Program-made: the position numbers and the translations under genes
Assembly: GCA_038501625.1 (NCBI GenBank)
Contig: JAZAYU010000114.1
Span: 1,178,001-1,242,000, forward strand
Length of the DNA stretch: 64,000 nt
Direction of reading: 5' to 3'
Source of the DNA: Corbicula japonica
Lineage: Eukaryota > Mollusca > Bivalvia > Venerida > Cyrenidae
Shown here: positions 1 to 11,714 of the stretch, one piece after another
Layout of the letters: each line of letters starts with the position of its first letter
Position numbering within the stretch: the stretch's first letter is position 1
Notes under the pieces: model-generated
Database searches by the model: none
Told to the model about the DNA's origin: nothing
Seen by the model: the letters and a program-made list of their open reading frames with translations, nothing else

Positions 1-1619
1 TGTCAGTATAACATAATTAAAGAGTCGACGATCCATCATTCAGTCTGTTCCCGGTGGCAAAATCAATTATATTCCCACTTAGAAGAAGATAATAGAAATA
101 TATGCACACAAGCAGACAGGTTTATATATATTATTTATTTACTTAGTGAATGTGATGACACAATGATGCAAGAATATGACAGAAGGTTGATGTCTATACT
201 TTTGTCACTGTCAGACTGCTTTGTACACTCAGACTCAAATTACCTCTCTTAAAACATTTATCATTTGCATAATGATGCTGACATTAAACTCATCCTAACG
301 TGTAATTATATTATTAAGCAGCCACGTTAAGTATTTTGCTTTCTTAAAATTCGAAGCGCTGATTGGCTGATTTGCTACGACAGTTAAAAGTTTCCAATCT
401 AATGATATAACGGTGTTGTTGTTCTGATTCTGTTCTGTTGTTAATCTAAATATGATTTAAACTTACTATTTCAAATCTTGCAAAAACAACAACCATTACA
501 TATCTTCTTATCCCAGTACATGTTTTATCATTGAACTTAATTCCTTGCAGTGCATGCCATTATTCAGAGCTATTCATTTGAATATATCCGATTCAAACAA
601 TTAAAGTAAAACTACACCCAAAAATAAAACATAAATACACATCCAATCTATATTAAATCACGATTACGGAAAACTGTTTACTTCTTTATCTGTTTAAGTT
701 ACCTGGTTAAAACAAAGTCGTATTTTGATAAATCTGTTGATCCTTAGTTTCTTTTTTTTTGTAATAATTTCTAACATAAACCAATACTGTTGAGTTGTTC
801 AATGAATTTTATAGTCACAAATGAAAAAATATATACCCTTATAAAATTTTATTAGAAAACACAAATATCGAGGTGTCTTACAAGGCGGTCCAGTACGTCA
901 TTTTTCATTTATACGGTTTAAAATGTGAACTGGGTTTAAAAGTTTAAAATTGGAGTGAAACGAGCAAGAAATAGACAGTGCTGTTAGATAATGTATAAAA
1001 GAAACTGAATTATGCTTTAAAATATCCCTAAAATTTTAAGTCATTCAGATCACTTGCATATTTATGGTTTCCTTAAAGGACATAAAATAGGGATAACATA
1101 TAGTAAATAAACTGCTATCGATCGGTTTTTTTCGTACTAGAATTGACATCTGCGTGGAAATAATTTATAATTGTGAGATGTCAAGATAATTATCTAATAA
1201 AAATTTAAAAATCTTAACGTCTAAATTAAAATGTCAGCAATCAATCACATGCAAATGTAAGACAAATAACCGCAATTTGGCATCGATTATTGCTCTTTTC
1301 TGTCAAATTAACACATCTTGTTAATAAGTTTGAGCGTTTTTATGAAAGTAAAAAAGATTCAGTAACCAATATATACTTTGGTAGAAATAGTATGCTCCTG
1401 TTATTAAAAAAATAATGAAAAAACTCACTTAAACAAACCTCAGCTATGTGACGTGACGCGACCAAAGATGCTTAGACAAATACGCAGATCGAGAAGGAAC
1501 AAAAACAATTTAAGTTGGATTGAACTTCTTATTCAAGTAACCAGTGTAATGGTATAGGGCTGATAAGCCGATAAGCCAGGAATAAAGGCATGAAATTGAC
1601 AGGTTTCTGAACTAACTAT
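1..1619. other. AT-rich intergenic DNA, no gene seen
   Basis: No convincing coding exon was found on either strand. The only recognisable repeat is a half-copy at about 1224-1262 of the fold-back family that is best preserved at 9819-10109 (it starts TTAAAATGTCAGC). The rest looks like ordinary non-coding sequence. Confidence 0.5.
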
Positions 1620-1745
1620 AGATATTTACTAATGTGTTCATACGTATATGTGAAGTTAATTGTTTTGAGCGCAAGAGTCATAGCGATTGTGGAGACAGAG
1701 GTCTGCCAGAGCACGCGCTCTACTTGACACATCTAAAAATAGACA
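1620..1745 (-). repeat. Dispersed repeat family A, copy 1
   Basis: Family A is defined by a strongly conserved core of about 29 bp inside poorly conserved flanks of 100-200 bp. Read in its sense direction, the core runs GCGCGTGCTC, then TTGCAGACTTGTG, then TCTCCA. Here it lies on the minus strand at 1691-1720 with a few changes. The outer side carries the family motif seen as TTCATACGTATATG, which other copies share as a degenerate form. No ORF or terminal inverted repeat is visible. It could be a SINE-like or MITE-like fragment. Confidence 0.6.
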
Positions 1746-2369
1746 AATATTGAACACACTTTCAATATTAACCAAATTTCTTGTTGCAAAATAACACATA
1801 GGATGCTTCAATTTTTGAATCGAGATTGATCAATTTTTGATGATAAATGTGTAAACCAAAACATAAAGGCTTAAACCAAACACTTAGCAGACGAAGTCGC
1901 GAAATTATCCAGTTTTAGACAGTGCTAAATTTAAGTCAATGAAAGGATAAGTATTACTACATAACTGTAGCAAAAAGACCCTGCTAAGATAGGAGACTGA
2001 GTCATGTTCCGCAAAATGCACTGAGCACTCATGACTTGAAACAAGTCGTTTTGCTGTATTCTGTGTGTGGGCAAAAATAAAAAATATGACGAGTAATATT
2101 GCGTTGTATTTAAATGTATGATTTGCAATAAATCAATAATAATGAAAACCGTTAATTTATTCAGAAGCATTTGGTTTTCTTTGTAAAATTACTTGAAAAA
2201 AGAGTAGTGGCTATATCTATACTTATATCAGGGACATTGGAGTCCCGTCCACGTATTGAATAAAGAACACATCTGACTTACTGAGGCCAAAAACAAAATG
2301 GTATCAATTTAGTTCTTTTATAAAATCTTTACGTTAAGCGTCAAAAAGCATACACCTTTTTTAAAATTT

Positions 2370-2560
2370 TTGGCAGGTTTATGTAACTAATGTGCATAAT
2401 TACAAAACATATCACACGTTGACACACAACTAATTGTTTTAAGGCGCGAGGAGTTTTGTATCATTGGAGACACAAGTCTGCAAGAGCACGCGCAACTTTC
2501 AAGTCGAACAGATCGATGTCTACCCGCAATGTCTACCCTATTCTATTCTAGTGAAGTGGA
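2370..2560 (-). repeat. Dispersed repeat family A, copy 2
   Basis: The core is at 2465-2493 on the minus strand and is close to the family consensus. The flank (ATAATTACAAAACATATCACACGTTGAC read on plus, here only in part) matches the flank of copy 3 near 4350-4390, which shows that the repeated unit is longer than the core. Confidence 0.6.
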
Positions 2561-2689
2561 TACGTATTATCATCCCCATACAGCCTCCCGCGTACAAAGC
2601 CAAAATGTAGAGAGGAAGAAAGAGCATAAATTAATATGATTCAGGGTCGGAACACTTCCAGAATGGGCGTTCGTTTGCGATAGTCTGAG

Positions 2690-2800
2690 TAGTTATATAA
2701 AAATTTCTAATTTGTAATTTCTGGTCAAAATCCTCATGAAAATTATAAATTGCTGGGTTCGAGCAACACCAATGAACTCTATCTGGATCCGCCCTTGTAA
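2690..2800 (-). repeat. Dispersed repeat family B, minus-strand copy
   Basis: Family B copies read GGCGGATCCAGAGGG at one end, then GGTTGCTCGAACC, GGGCAGCAATA and TTTTGGCCAGAAA. This copy is on the minus strand and carries recognisable forms of the GGATCC, TCGAAC, AGCAAT and GGTCAAAAT blocks. The start CAGGGGCGGATCCAG seen in the copy at 8988 looks like a hAT-type terminus (inference). No coding capacity is visible. Confidence 0.55.
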
Positions 2801-2865
2801 TTAATTTAAAAAAAACAAAACAAAAAAAAACACACAATTATTAAAATGAGAACTGATGCACCTAC

Positions 2866-2955
2866 TTGAACGGTCGGTGGCACTTTGTTCACACGCTTTG
2901 CCACTGAGTGTTGAAATCAGTTCTAGTGTGCACCAACCGTCAAGTTCAAATAAGA
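2866..2955. repeat. Short imperfect inverted repeat
   Basis: TACTTGAACGGTCGGTG at the left is mirrored by CACCAACCGTCAAGTTCAA at the right, separated by about 50 bp. It could form a stem-loop. No further copy was noticed in the window. Confidence 0.45.
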
Positions 2956-3237
2956 AATTTAAAAAAAAAGGTTAGCCTTTTCTTTGTGAATTAACTTTAA
3001 TCTACCCGCTACTCAGCAATGTTGAACTCAAAACAACAACAACAACAACAACGCACAAAACATTATACGCTTATTGCACTGCCAACCGGTTCTTTGATTT
3101 GCAAAACTAACGAAAAACCAATAAAACATGATTTCAGTGTGCGATAAATTATAAATTAAATTCTAAGACATTTAAACTTTAATTAAGCACCAATGTTGTT
3201 TAAATGCATTTTCTGTCGCGTGCCTATGTAGATTCGT

Positions 3238-3922
3238 GGCGCCCTCACAGACACCCACCCCAAAATGTTTACAGAGCCCAGTAGCTGCTGTCACTGCGGG
3301 TGTCAAGCTTGATTGGTTGTGGCAATAATTCAATGACAATTGTGCTAAAACTGCAATGATATGTCGATATAATCATGTCGTGATGGATTGCTGACATTTT
3401 AATCAGCTGTATTTTTAATCGATTTTTTCTCAGTCTTTGCTTGATATAGTCTTGGAGCATACCACAATTTCTAGGAATAAGATATTATAACATTAATCCA
3501 CAAAAATGTCATAAAATATTCTTGTTTTATATACTAGTAGACAAATCTTAAAACTATTATCACTTCCTTGCGGATGAAATTTAAAGAAAATAATTTTACA
3601 TTGTGATAGCTGATAAGCACCGCCCGCTGCTTTCACGCTTATTGATTTTCTACATACAATACGTATTCTTACAATATACCATTGCATATTCAAAATGAGT
3701 ATTTTCAGTACGTTCAGTTCACTAGATCTACAATAAGCAAAAAGATTTATTTTACATCCTAATATTAAAATGTCAATGATAATTAATTATGTAATCAACA
3801 CTATAAGAAAACAGTCCTTTATTTTATTTACTCTTTACTGTCATACTTAACACCCTCAGGCAACGACCAGCTCTGTCGCTGAACTGGACAGTCCAGCACA
3901 GGTGGGTGTCTTTGAGGGCGCC
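3238..3922. mobile_element. TIR element, about 685 bp, no transposase
   Basis: The ends are 22 bp inverted repeats with one mismatch: GGCGCCCTCACAGACACC... at 3238-3259 and its reverse complement at 3901-3922. The interior holds half-copies of the TTAAAATGTC fold-back family at about 3330-3405 and 3765-3800. No target-site duplication longer than 2 bp is evident and no transposase ORF is present, so this is best read as a non-autonomous DNA transposon. Confidence 0.6.
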
Positions 3923-4334
3923 GTTGGTCTCGGTTGGAACGCGCCGGAGGAGCGTTTTTAGAGACAACAGTTATACCGATTCAAAATATTAATGCTCTCA
4001 AATGCGTGCATTGCAACTGCTAAACAATAATTGCAAGAAAGAGATCTTTAAACTTCATCAGTGAATATTGGTATGATATGGTGGGAGGGGCGGGATTGAG
4101 AAAGGGTGCAAAATGTTAAAGCATTATATATGCCATTTGCTTTTCCCTTATAACACGATATGAACATTCTAAAACGATAAAAACTTGTAAATTCACTGTA
4201 GTTCTTGGCATTGTGTGAATTATGATGTCTTCTATTTTATCACTCCGGTCCACAAAATCCAAGAGGCAACAGTTAACAAACGATTACCTTGACAAGGAGC
4301 TCATTAAGCTAGCCATTCATGTCCACAGTGACAG

Positions 4335-4475
4335 TTTATAGAAATTAATGTTCATAATTACAAACAATTTCATACGCTGACGTACAACGTTTATTGTTTA
4401 CCAGCTCGAGGGGCGTTGCATTCCAAGAGCATGTGCATACGTTGATAACACTCCAATCCCGCCGATGTATTGATT
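4335..4475 (-). repeat. Dispersed repeat family A, degraded copy 3
   Basis: The flank around 4350-4390 (AATTACAAACAATTTCATACG) matches copy 2. The core has decayed to a form containing AGAGCATGTGCATACG. Confidence 0.45.
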
Positions 4476-4765
4476 AAGGAAGTTTTAAATTAAGTTTAAA
4501 AATAACAAGATTAACAAGTCTTGCTAATCTACTTTAAATCTTAAAATTTGACTCCTTAATCATAAGTATGCCATCGACGAGAAAAACACATCACCTAATA
4601 AGATCATATTTATATGGAACTAAATCAATAGACGAAAAATCACACCAGAGCTTTGCAGAATTATGGTTTTCGACTTGTAACTATGCTAAAACAGCTATTA
4701 GAAGGCATATTTTACTTGAAAAACTGTAGGAGATGCCAGAAATAGATTCTCTCCGACACATGATA

Positions 4766-4836
4766 TCGATTTTCTATGCATAAATGTGTTAGATCCTATC
4801 TTACACACGGCATCGATTTTCTATGCATAAATGTGT
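4766..4836 (+). repeat. 25 bp direct duplication
   Basis: The block ATCGATTTTCTATGCATAAA followed by TGTGT occurs at about 4766 and again at about 4812 with no visible change. A 46 bp period suggests a recent local duplication. Confidence 0.6.
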
Positions 4837-4979
4837 GACGTCTACTGATGACTTTAATCGTGATAGAGACTGTACTGCTAGACACACTACAAATGTTTAC
4901 AAAATATAAATGTTAAATTAAATTTGATTTGAACTTAATTAATTTCTCGTTCTTACAAATATTATTAAAACATAACAAC

Positions 4980-5115
4980 TGGCCATTGCAAATTTTGAAA
5001 TTTGAATGTGCAAATGTCTTGGCAACACGTCGATGTGGACATAGGGTGGACAGTGATGTATCCCTTGTGTCAAGGGCGCGTGCTTTAGCAGATTTGTGTC
5101 TCCATTGATATAATG
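4980..5115 (+). repeat. Dispersed repeat family A, copy 4
   Basis: The core is at 5076-5104 on the plus strand. From here to 8750 all copies are on the plus strand, while copies 1-3 are on the minus strand. Confidence 0.55.
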
Positions 5116-5459
5116 TTGCTCGCAAAGAAAAACATTTTAAGGTACATGCATAAAAAGTTTTTATTTGTAACATTTATATAATCAGTGTAAATTCCTTTCG
5201 CACTGCGACTGCTACATGAACAAAAGAACCACAAACAAACTGGCTGCAATACTCATGTTCGAAAGAAACGAAGTACGTTATAAATAAACGTTGTATTCAT
5301 GCAGTCAAAACGAAGAACTTATGTCCACCTTTAGTTTTTTTGAAAAGTGGCCGGGTATGTTAAACGTGGAATTCGTGCAGTTTAAAGGAGGAAATATTAA
5401 TGTAGAATCTGAAGTCCTATGATTTTTTTAAAATCAAATTTACGGCCAGTTTGATCAAT

Positions 5460-5580
5460 AATGAAGGGTCGTTGATATGCTTGACGGATCGAAGAGCGCG
5501 TGCTCTTGCAGACTTGTATCTCCACAGTGCAAAACGCTACTACATCATAGAGTAATTAGTTGCATATCAACGTTGACATA
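5460..5580 (+). repeat. Dispersed repeat family A, copy 5
   Basis: The core is at 5496-5524 with GCGCGTGCTCTTGCAGACTT intact. Confidence 0.6.
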
Positions 5581-5814
5581 ATTTGTGTTTAAAAAATCTA
5601 CCAAAATCGGCATATACGGTATGTTTTGGTCGTTCACTGTCCATCGGGATCATTCCTTCAACGTTTCAAACACCAATGTACATGTACTTTTACGTTTTAA
5701 ATAGCTTGTATGAAAAGAAAACTACAAAATTACTTCGAAAGCCTTGCGGTTTTAATATCAACTTGATGCTTCCTATGTTAGTGCAAGTCATTTTCGTGTT
5801 CTCGAGACTAAGGT

Positions 5815-5915
5815 CTCCTCAGAGATCCCTCACACACTACCATCCCTCACAGACTATTATCCCATCACAGAATAGCATCTCTTACAGAATAGCATCTCTT
5901 ACAGAATAGCATCCG
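5815..5915 (+). repeat. Short tandem repeat, about 17 bp unit
   Basis: Three adjacent units of CTTACAGAATAGCATCT (last copies ending at about 5912) follow more degenerate units such as CCTCACAGACTATTATC. This is a local minisatellite. Confidence 0.6.
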
Positions 5916-6879
5916 GAGAAAGTACTTTGAGCGCTCGTTTTGCATAGGACGTGCGGTGTCAATTTTCACTAGTATGGCCAAAGATTAAAGATCACTCTTA
6001 TACAAAACGCAATGACATGTCGATATAATTACATCATGATTGATGAGGTTTTCATCGTCATTGTACTTGAATGTATCAATTTTCATAAATTCATCATTTA
6101 TTTAAGAAAGATCAAATTCTCCTCATATTGCACGGCACCTGCCAAAAATTAATCTCGAGTTAAACTTGTGTTTGTAATAATGATTGAACTATTTCTAATT
6201 ATTTCAATGTGATAACATACAGCATTTAAACTTCTGTCAGTTTTTGAAAGTGGTATAAGGAAGTACCTGGGTCGCTCAGTTATGGGGTAATAGTGTTGCA
6301 CTTTGGCGGTTACCTTTTGATGGGGATTGGGTGTGGGGGCTTGGTAACGTCAAGTAACCAAACGTTACCTACGACCAAACGTTTTAGATAAACAGTAATA
6401 ATGCATGTTGTTTTATCCGAAGCAAAGTCTCTGATTATGTAAAAGCCATACTCAAATCTGTGGCTATAATCTTGCTTGTAATTGTATATGTGGATTAGTT
6501 ACTAGTAGGTCTATTTTTATTGAGCTGTTGCTTTAATTAGGTCTGTTTGTTGCGACGTACGAGTAATATCAAACTTGGCTTCCTCGATATTTCTTTACAA
6601 TCTAGACTTGGTGAGACATTGTCGTCTAGTTCATTTTGTCGCGTGTTTTTTTTTATGCAACTTTGAATTTGAAAATGTTTGTATTCGTTGCCAGCTGCCA
6701 GTTGCGCGCTCATGTGCCCATTCGCGTAGAGATGATCCCACCACTGACCAGACCATCACCATGGATGCTGCTTTCTGAACGAAATAATAATTATTCGATT
6801 AAGTAACAAAATTACTAAGAAATAAATCAAACCATGTTATTTTTAAACCAAAATGGCAGCCGTCATTAGCGATACCTGT

Positions 6880-7050
6880 GGGACATTGATGTTTTCGACG
6901 TGTCAAAGTGCGCGTGCTCTAGCAGACTTGTGTCTCCAAGAATACAACGGTCCCTACGCCAGAAAGTAATTAGCTTTACGTTTACGTATGAAATAGTTTG
7001 TAACTGTCAACGTTTATTTCTAAAACCTGTCAAATTAGACAGAATTAGTT
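6880..7050 (+). repeat. Dispersed repeat family A, copy 6
   Basis: The core is at 6910-6938. The downstream 100 bp, with AATTAGCTTTACGTTTACGT and AACGTTTATTTCT, is shared with copy 7 near 8750-8835, so the full unit is about 200 bp. Confidence 0.65.
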
Positions 7051-7299
7051 CACTTTTTGACGCCTAAGGTGAACGTTTTATTCCAGGGTTCAATTGTTAA
7101 CTGTTAGTTCTTGCAATTTATGTATGTCCGGTACGGTGTTCGAAACACCGTTAGGTCATTTCAACTGACGCCTATGAATTACAATGTATTCGCTAATATT
7201 ATATTCAAAATACCAAGTAGGATCATTTTGTATGATTTTAATGCTAAAAAAAATAACGGGGGATAAGAAATTGAAGGACGTCTTAAGACGTCTAGATTT

Positions 7300-7420
7300 C
7301 TATCAAGTGCGAATTCCGAGGGGAGTTTGGTCAGAAAGCTGGAAAATATCATGTAACTAACCTAAGACTGCCCCCAAACGACACCCCCGCCCCTTTCTAG
7401 AAATCTCGCATCCTACCCAG
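7300..7420 (+). repeat. Dispersed repeat family B, 3' part
   Basis: Matches the second half of family B: CAGAAAG..GGAAAATATCATGTAA, then CCCAAACGA and CCTTTCTAGAAAT, as in the copies near 9600 and 27770. Confidence 0.5.
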
Positions 7421-7612
7421 TGGTAAATCATAAGACCTTCCGAACAAACTACCTTCCACTGAATTAGGCATACAAGAACAAAAATGAAAAAAAAAATCTC
7501 TGGATATTTCGTGAAAATTTTTAATACTTACAATATCAAACTAACTGTTTTACTTGTAAACTTAACGTAAAAGATGTTACGGGGTCTTACAACCCAGAAT
7601 GCACCGAGCGGG

Positions 7613-8116
7613 CTTTTATCCGGAAAGGATTTTGCCCTACAAACTGCGATCATATTCATACCACTATAGATGGTATTGCTGACGTATCCGAATTAAGCTC
7701 AAAAATCGACCGCAACTTTAGATTCTTGACAATTTTACTTACATAATTATGCTCTTCACAAAACACTTTTCCAAACAGACCTGCAGATTAAAATTTTACT
7801 ACCAATATTATATTGAGGATGTTGTAAAGATTGCGAGAAAAGAATGTGCTAATTGACTTTGTTTCTACCGAATTTCTCCGCCATCTTGTACAGATCTTAT
7901 CACAGACAAAACCACGCTATCATCTTGTTTCTTTTTCTTATCAGCATTTAAATCCATGTCTGAAATTCATTTGAAACATGTAATTGGTGTTAATTGACAT
8001 ACAGATTTTTATAGAAGTCGCCGACGTTTCAGGTTTAATGCCTGGGGGGAATTTGAAGAATGGGTCAGCAACGTTACACCTATTCCGTTCGATTCCCGCC
8101 AATTCGTTACGTTTGC
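7613..8116 (+). repeat. 504 bp repeat, inverted partner of 22815-23319
   Basis: This block begins GCTTTTATCCGGAAAGGAT and ends GGCGGGAATCGA/CGTTACGTTTGC when aligned to the reverse complement of 22815-23319. Similarity is continuous over about 500 bp with scattered changes. It includes the conserved strings AATTTCTCCGCCATCTTGTA and CACGCTATCATCTTGTTTCT. It contains no convincing ORF. Its partner lies 14.7 kb away on the other side of Evx. The sequence could be an uncharacterised interspersed element or a segmental duplication. Confidence 0.7.
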
Positions 8117-8204
8117 TCTATTGGAAACTACCGATATATGAAAACCAGTCTCAGGTCGCAAGTCTGCCAGTGGTCAGTTTTGAGTCTCTGCTCGAGTTCA
8201 ATAT

Positions 8205-8310
8205 TCTGAATCTCCAGAGGGGGATCCAGAGGGAGTTCGGTAAGGTTGCTCGAGCCGCAAAGTTTGGGGCAGCAATATATAATTTTCATTGGTATCTTGG
8301 CCAGAAACAT
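8205..8310 (+). repeat. Dispersed repeat family B copy
   Basis: Carries GGGGGATCCAGAGGG, GGTTGCTCGAGCC, GGGGCAGCAATA and TTGGCCAGAAAC in the family order. It sits directly after the 504 bp repeat. Confidence 0.6.
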
Positions 8311-8689
8311 TGGCATTATAATAATAACAACACATTAAGTGTTCTGTTTATATCCAGACTGACTATCTATTTACTTTCTTTTACTCTTTTGACGATTTCA
8401 TATTATTTTTATTTGTAAAGGTAATTGAAATCAATTATTTTTATATAGAAAAAGTATCACTGGGGGTCAGCAAATCATAACTTGTGAAAATATCATGGTT
8501 TTAAATCGACCATAATATAATTTAGAAACCACCGGAAGCTGCAAAAATACAGAATCGGAAAACGACACTGTCAAATACGGAATTTTTTCATCTTGCTTCT
8601 GTCAATATTGCGGTGCTGTACTATGCTAAAATCATTCAAGGGTATATAATAAACGTCATAACAACAACACAAACGTCTTATTGATACGG

Positions 8690-8840
8690 AAGTGACGGGA
8701 GTGTTTCTAACATGTCAATGTGCGCGTGCTCTTGCAGACTTGTGTCTCCAAGTGTACGACACTTCTAACGCCAACAAACAATTAGTTTCACGTCAACGTA
8801 GGAAACAGTTTGTTATTTTAAAGATCTATTTCTTAAACCT
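8690..8840 (+). repeat. Dispersed repeat family A, copy 7
   Basis: This is the best copy. The core at 8722-8750 is followed by about 90 bp shared with copy 6. Confidence 0.65.
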
Positions 8841-8987
8841 GTCAATATAGACATAAATGGTCTGTTTTTACGCCTAACGTGAACTATCGTTAAAATGATT
8901 CAGTAGTGAACTGCATGTGTATGTTTAGCATTTTGTGCCAACCATTACAATCGACAACAGAGAACTACCGTGAGTATTTGTTGTAAC

Positions 8988-9090
8988 TCAGGGGCGGATC
9001 CAGAGGGATTTAAGTGGGGATGCACGAACCACCTCTGGCAGCAATATTTAATTTCAATTGGGATTTTGGCCAGAAAATTCAACTTCCTGA
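8988..9090 (+). repeat. Dispersed repeat family B copy
   Basis: Starts CAGGGGCGGATCCAGAGGG and continues with GCACGAACCACC, GGCAGCAATATT and TTTTGGCCAGAAAATT. This copy shows the clearest 5' end of the family. Confidence 0.65.
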
Positions 9091-9504
9091 TGCATATAAA
9101 TGTCAAATGAACGATTTTGTACACCAATACGAACAAGAACTTTGCTAGCAATCATTTTCATTTCATCCGATACCGACCCAAAATGTTCGAAAGTCTCAGT
9201 ATTTTTACTGCACTGAAACACACGAATTGGTCAAATTAGATATCACAATGCTCTAGAGCAATAGTATCGTCAGTAATTTAAGATAAAATTTAACATATGC
9301 CAGTCCATGTGTCGTACATTCGAGTGTATTAACGGAATGGCGAACAAGACACACTGATCTGATGGCTTACAGTTGTAGCTGTATGATGGATAGGGCCTAC
9401 CTCGTGCTTAAATGATAAAGAAATGGTTGGTTGAAAATCGCTAAACGACTGTACACTGCAGAATCCGGAAAATATATCTTTGGAAGTCATATCGGACATT
9501 CAAA

Positions 9505-9670
9505 GAGGACTCGAGGGCTGATCGATAGGGGGCTCATTAGGGTTGTTCGAACCAATTTGGGGCAGCAATATTTATTTTTTATGGACATTTTGGCCAGAAA
9601 GTATGAAATTATCATGTAATTACCACAAGAATACCCCAAATGAACCTCCTGTTAAGGAAATATTGCTTCC
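9505..9670 (+). repeat. Dispersed repeat family B copy, near full length
   Basis: All family blocks are present: GGTTGTTCGAACC, GGGGCAGCAATATT, TTTTGGCCAGAAAG, ATCATGTAATTAC, CCCCAAATGAAC and a GACCCCGG end. Confidence 0.6.
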
Positions 9671-9818
9671 GACCCCGGTGAGCGGGCAATAAAACAAGTA
9701 TGTTTTTGATAATGCATATTTGAGGCAAAGGCTGAACTATTTCTGTTTATAAACTAAGATACCTAGTAAAAATAATTAAAATATATTTTATTAAAATCTA
9801 ATAATGATAATTGTATAA

Positions 9819-10109
9819 TTAAAATGTCAGCGATCAATCACTATGCAATTACATCGACACATTATTACACTTTTAGTATACTAGCCATTTTAATTACACT
9901 ACATAACAGTCAGAATTGACGCTAAATGTGATGAAGGGAACACAAACTAACCCAAACCCCTAAATGTTACAGCACAAAGCTACTCAGTACAGTTCAGTCG
10001 CGTTGTGTGACACTTTTTACTGTTACGGATAATAATAAAATAACGGTTGTGCTAAAAGTGCAATTATATGTCGATATTATTAGATCATGATTGATCGCTG
10101 GCATTTTAA
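9819..10109. mobile_element. Fold-back MITE-like element, family C, 291 bp
   Basis: The left arm starts TTAAAATGTCAGCGATCAAT and continues through ATTACATCGACA and ACACTTTTAG. The right arm mirrors it (GTGCTAAAAGTGCAATTATA, TGTCGATATT, TGATTGATCGCTGGCATTTTAA). The arms are about 60 bp with several mismatches. Half-copies occur at 1224-1262, 3330-3405, 3765-3800, 6000-6060 and 11480-11560. No ORF is seen. This is a non-autonomous element by structure; its superfamily is unknown. Confidence 0.7.
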
Positions 10110-10239
10110 GGATGTTGTTAATTTATCTATTGTCTCACATAAATTATTTAAAATAATTTTGAAAAAAAAACTTTGACAGCTCATGTGGTATGCAAGTGTT
10201 TAAGACATGGGATTGATTTTAGGTAGTCATAAGATAGTC

Positions 10240-10340
10240 ACATGAAAATTTCCAACTTTTCGGCCAACATTCCCATGAAAGTTTTAAAAATATTGCTGCT
10301 CCAAAGGGGGATACAATACTCTGGAGTCGCCCCTGTCAGA
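10240..10340 (-). repeat. Dispersed repeat family B, minus-strand copy
   Basis: TTTTCGGCCAACATTCCCATGAAA, here seen only in part, is the reverse of the family block TTTTGGCCAGAAA. It is followed by AATATTGCTGCTCC. Confidence 0.45.
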
Positions 10341-10936
10341 TTCAGTATTCAGTGGCACCCATCAAACTCGGTACTAAACTTTCAAAGAGGCGTTTCTGTG
10401 AGTTTCGTAGACTCGCAGAAATGTTAGTTTCGTAGACTCACAGAAAGCGAGTTAAGATACGATATTTTACATTTTCAGTGACTCGAAATCTTAAATAATC
10501 ACGATAGATGACCACGAAACACAAAAATATGGGCGACGTAAAATAGCAGAGGATGAATTTTATTCTCTCCCTATCTTTTCAAGACGTTTGGACCAAACAT
10601 GCCCTAATAGTTTTACTTGGCATCGGGTGTCAAGGTCGTGAATTAGAGCCCTCTATGCGATACAAAGAGGATTTCCAGCAAGCTTGCGAAATATTCGGGT
10701 TCTTAACCGGATTTGGAGGTGGAAATGATGCTCGAACCATATGTAATTCGACATAAAATGATCCCCAAATCAAGTCAATGCCAGCGGCCGGAGTCGCCAC
10801 TCGAAATCGTTATTGTTGTTAATAAACCAAGAATTCATAAAATTACTCAATGATCTCGAATCATGCAATGTTTTTATTCTTTTAAATAGTCTCTTTTTTA
10901 CAAAGATTTAATGACGAGCGCAGGGAATCATGTCTG

Positions 10937-11073
10937 AAGATTATAAAACTGAGAATGGAAACCAATATCGAATCTCAAGCTAACCCCAACCCTGACCAGT
11001 CGCCATTTCAGCGGAAAAGATGCTTGAGATTTGAGACTGGTTTCCATTCTCAGGTTTATAACATTGGGACCAG
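10937..11073. mobile_element. Fold-back MITE-like element, family D
   Basis: Family D is a short palindrome: its ends read GATCATAAAACTAA..GAGACCAGTCTCAAATCTCAAG and the inverse, joined by a centre with CATCTGATTGGCTGAAATGG. This copy has the ends GATTATAAAACTGAGAATGG and CCATTCTCAGGTTTATAAC. Confidence 0.7.
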
Positions 11074-11469
11074 TTTATTTTAATCTAACTCTTTTTAGTG
11101 TTTTTGGTAAGCCTCGCCTTTCATTTTAAAATAATTTTAAATATTCTTCAGCATTCAGACATTTTTGTTAGTTATGAACAGTGGTGTCCATTTTTGTAGA
11201 ATGTTCATTGTAATCATTTTCAAGCACTATTTCTTTAACTCTGGTTCCCAGAACGTGTTACCCGACCCTATTGCTATTTGTTTTGTTTTCGAAATTGTAT
11301 TATCTTTGTGTTTGTAAAAGATTGTATTTGATATGCAATAAAATATGTTTAAAACAAATCTGGTTGGTGGTGTTGAAAATCATTATGATAATTGAAACAT
11401 CCTGAAGTTTTTAAAAATTAATTAAAAGAAAAACAACAACAATATTATTATTATATTGTATTTAATTTA

Positions 11470-11560
11470 ATAGATATGATTAAAATGTCAGTGATCAATC
11501 ACAGCGTGATTATATCGACATTTCATTACATTTTAGCACGATGGACATTTAATTACTGTC
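11470..11560 (+). repeat. Half-copy of fold-back family C
   Basis: TTAAAATGTCAGTGATCAAT, ATTATATCGACAT and ACATTTTAGCACGATGG align with the left arm of 9819-10109 and the DNA just inside it. Confidence 0.55.
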
Positions 11561-11714
11561 CATAACAGTCAAAAACGACACATTTAGTGTCGAGGCCCAC
11601 TGTCTTTAGCAAACAGCTACTACTGTGTGTATTGTATCTTCCATGGCGCCACCGGTCTACACTGGCACGCGACCGACGAAGTGGACAGCGTTTACTTCCT
11701 GTTAACTTCTGTGC

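Noticed and set aside
8128..8418. Plus-strand 144-codon ORF 7984-8418 and its antisense
   Set aside because: It runs from the 504 bp repeat into a family B copy. Both are non-coding repeats, and the peptide has no recognisable features.
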